10,086 nt of DNA from contig CBDUUP010000144.1 in assembly GCA_965370435.1 (NCBI GenBank), forward strand, positions 1 through 10,086, in the 5' to 3' direction. Source of the DNA: CBDUUP01 sp965370435 (GTDB taxonomy: Bacteria; Chloroflexota; Anaerolineae; Anaerolineales; UBA11579). Every line of letters begins with the position of its first letter. Position 1 is the first letter of the stretch. Shown piece after piece: positions 10,028-10,086 of the stretch. The translations under genes and the position numbers were made by a program. The notes under the pieces were generated by a model. The model worked only from the letters and a program-made list of their open reading frames with translations. It was not told where the DNA came from and did no database searches.

Positions 10028-10086
10028 ATGAGCGCGCCAGCCGCGCCCGGGGGGCGCCGGCTCGGGCTGCTCCCGGCCGGCGAGGC
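10028..10086 (+). CDS. Possible start of an extremely GC-rich gene (truncated by window end)
   Basis: ATG at 10028-10030 is preceded by GAGGTG (10018-10023) and opens a frame encoding MSAPAAPGGRRLGLLPAGE to the window edge. Nearly every third codon position is G or C, as expected for coding DNA in a high-GC genome. Only 19 codons are visible and no domain can be recognised. The frame could be chance in such GC-rich sequence. Confidence 0.35.
   Translation, partial: MSAPAAPGGRRLGLLPAGE

Overview
The window looks like bacterial chromosome from an uncultured, GC-rich lineage. Its dispersed repeats (a CCTTCGAC/CAGGCTCAGG tandem unit, a CCCTAAGGGTC palindrome, and a CCCTTCTCCCT palindrome) together with its gene content fit an Anaerolineae-like Chloroflexota. 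That placement is inference from repeat style and protein character, not from a marker gene. No mobile-element gene, CRISPR array, tRNA or rRNA is visible.

Layout: (1) 1-327 is non-coding, with a plus-strand terminator at its left edge and several inverted repeats. (2) 328-1614 is an AT-rich, minus-strand pair of small membrane proteins of unknown function. (3) 1615-2095 is a divergent control region. It holds a minus-strand -10 box, a near-consensus plus-strand sigma70 promoter, and an intrinsic terminator about 100 nt past that promoter. This makes it either an attenuated leader for the next operon or a small RNA. (4) 2096-7274 is a plus-strand operon of a tandem GNAT acetyltransferase followed by the centrepiece, a 1369-residue protein. 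In that protein a transglutaminase-like module with an intact Cys-His-Asp triad is fused to a complete UvrA nucleotide-excision-repair ATPase. A repeat-derived low-complexity insert sits inside the UvrB-binding part of the UvrA. (5) 7275-7485 is intergenic and made almost entirely of repeats. (6) 7486-9280 is a second plus-strand pair: an LLM-class flavin oxidoreductase and a free-standing transglutaminase-like protein paralogous to the module fused to UvrA. (7) 9356-9679 is a minus-strand cupin, convergent with the previous pair. (8) 9680-10027 is non-coding with a minus-strand terminator. The last 59 bases may begin an extremely GC-rich gene.

The unusual content is the pairing of UvrA with a transglutaminase-fold enzyme, repeated as a free-standing paralogue within 1.1 kb. 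The eukaryotic repair protein XPC/Rad4 also carries a transglutaminase-fold domain, though an inactivated one, so the link between this fold and nucleotide excision repair is notable. Together with an acetyltransferase, a flavin oxidoreductase and a possible attenuator, the locus could be a protection module against a DNA-modifying metabolite. That last step is hypothesis only.
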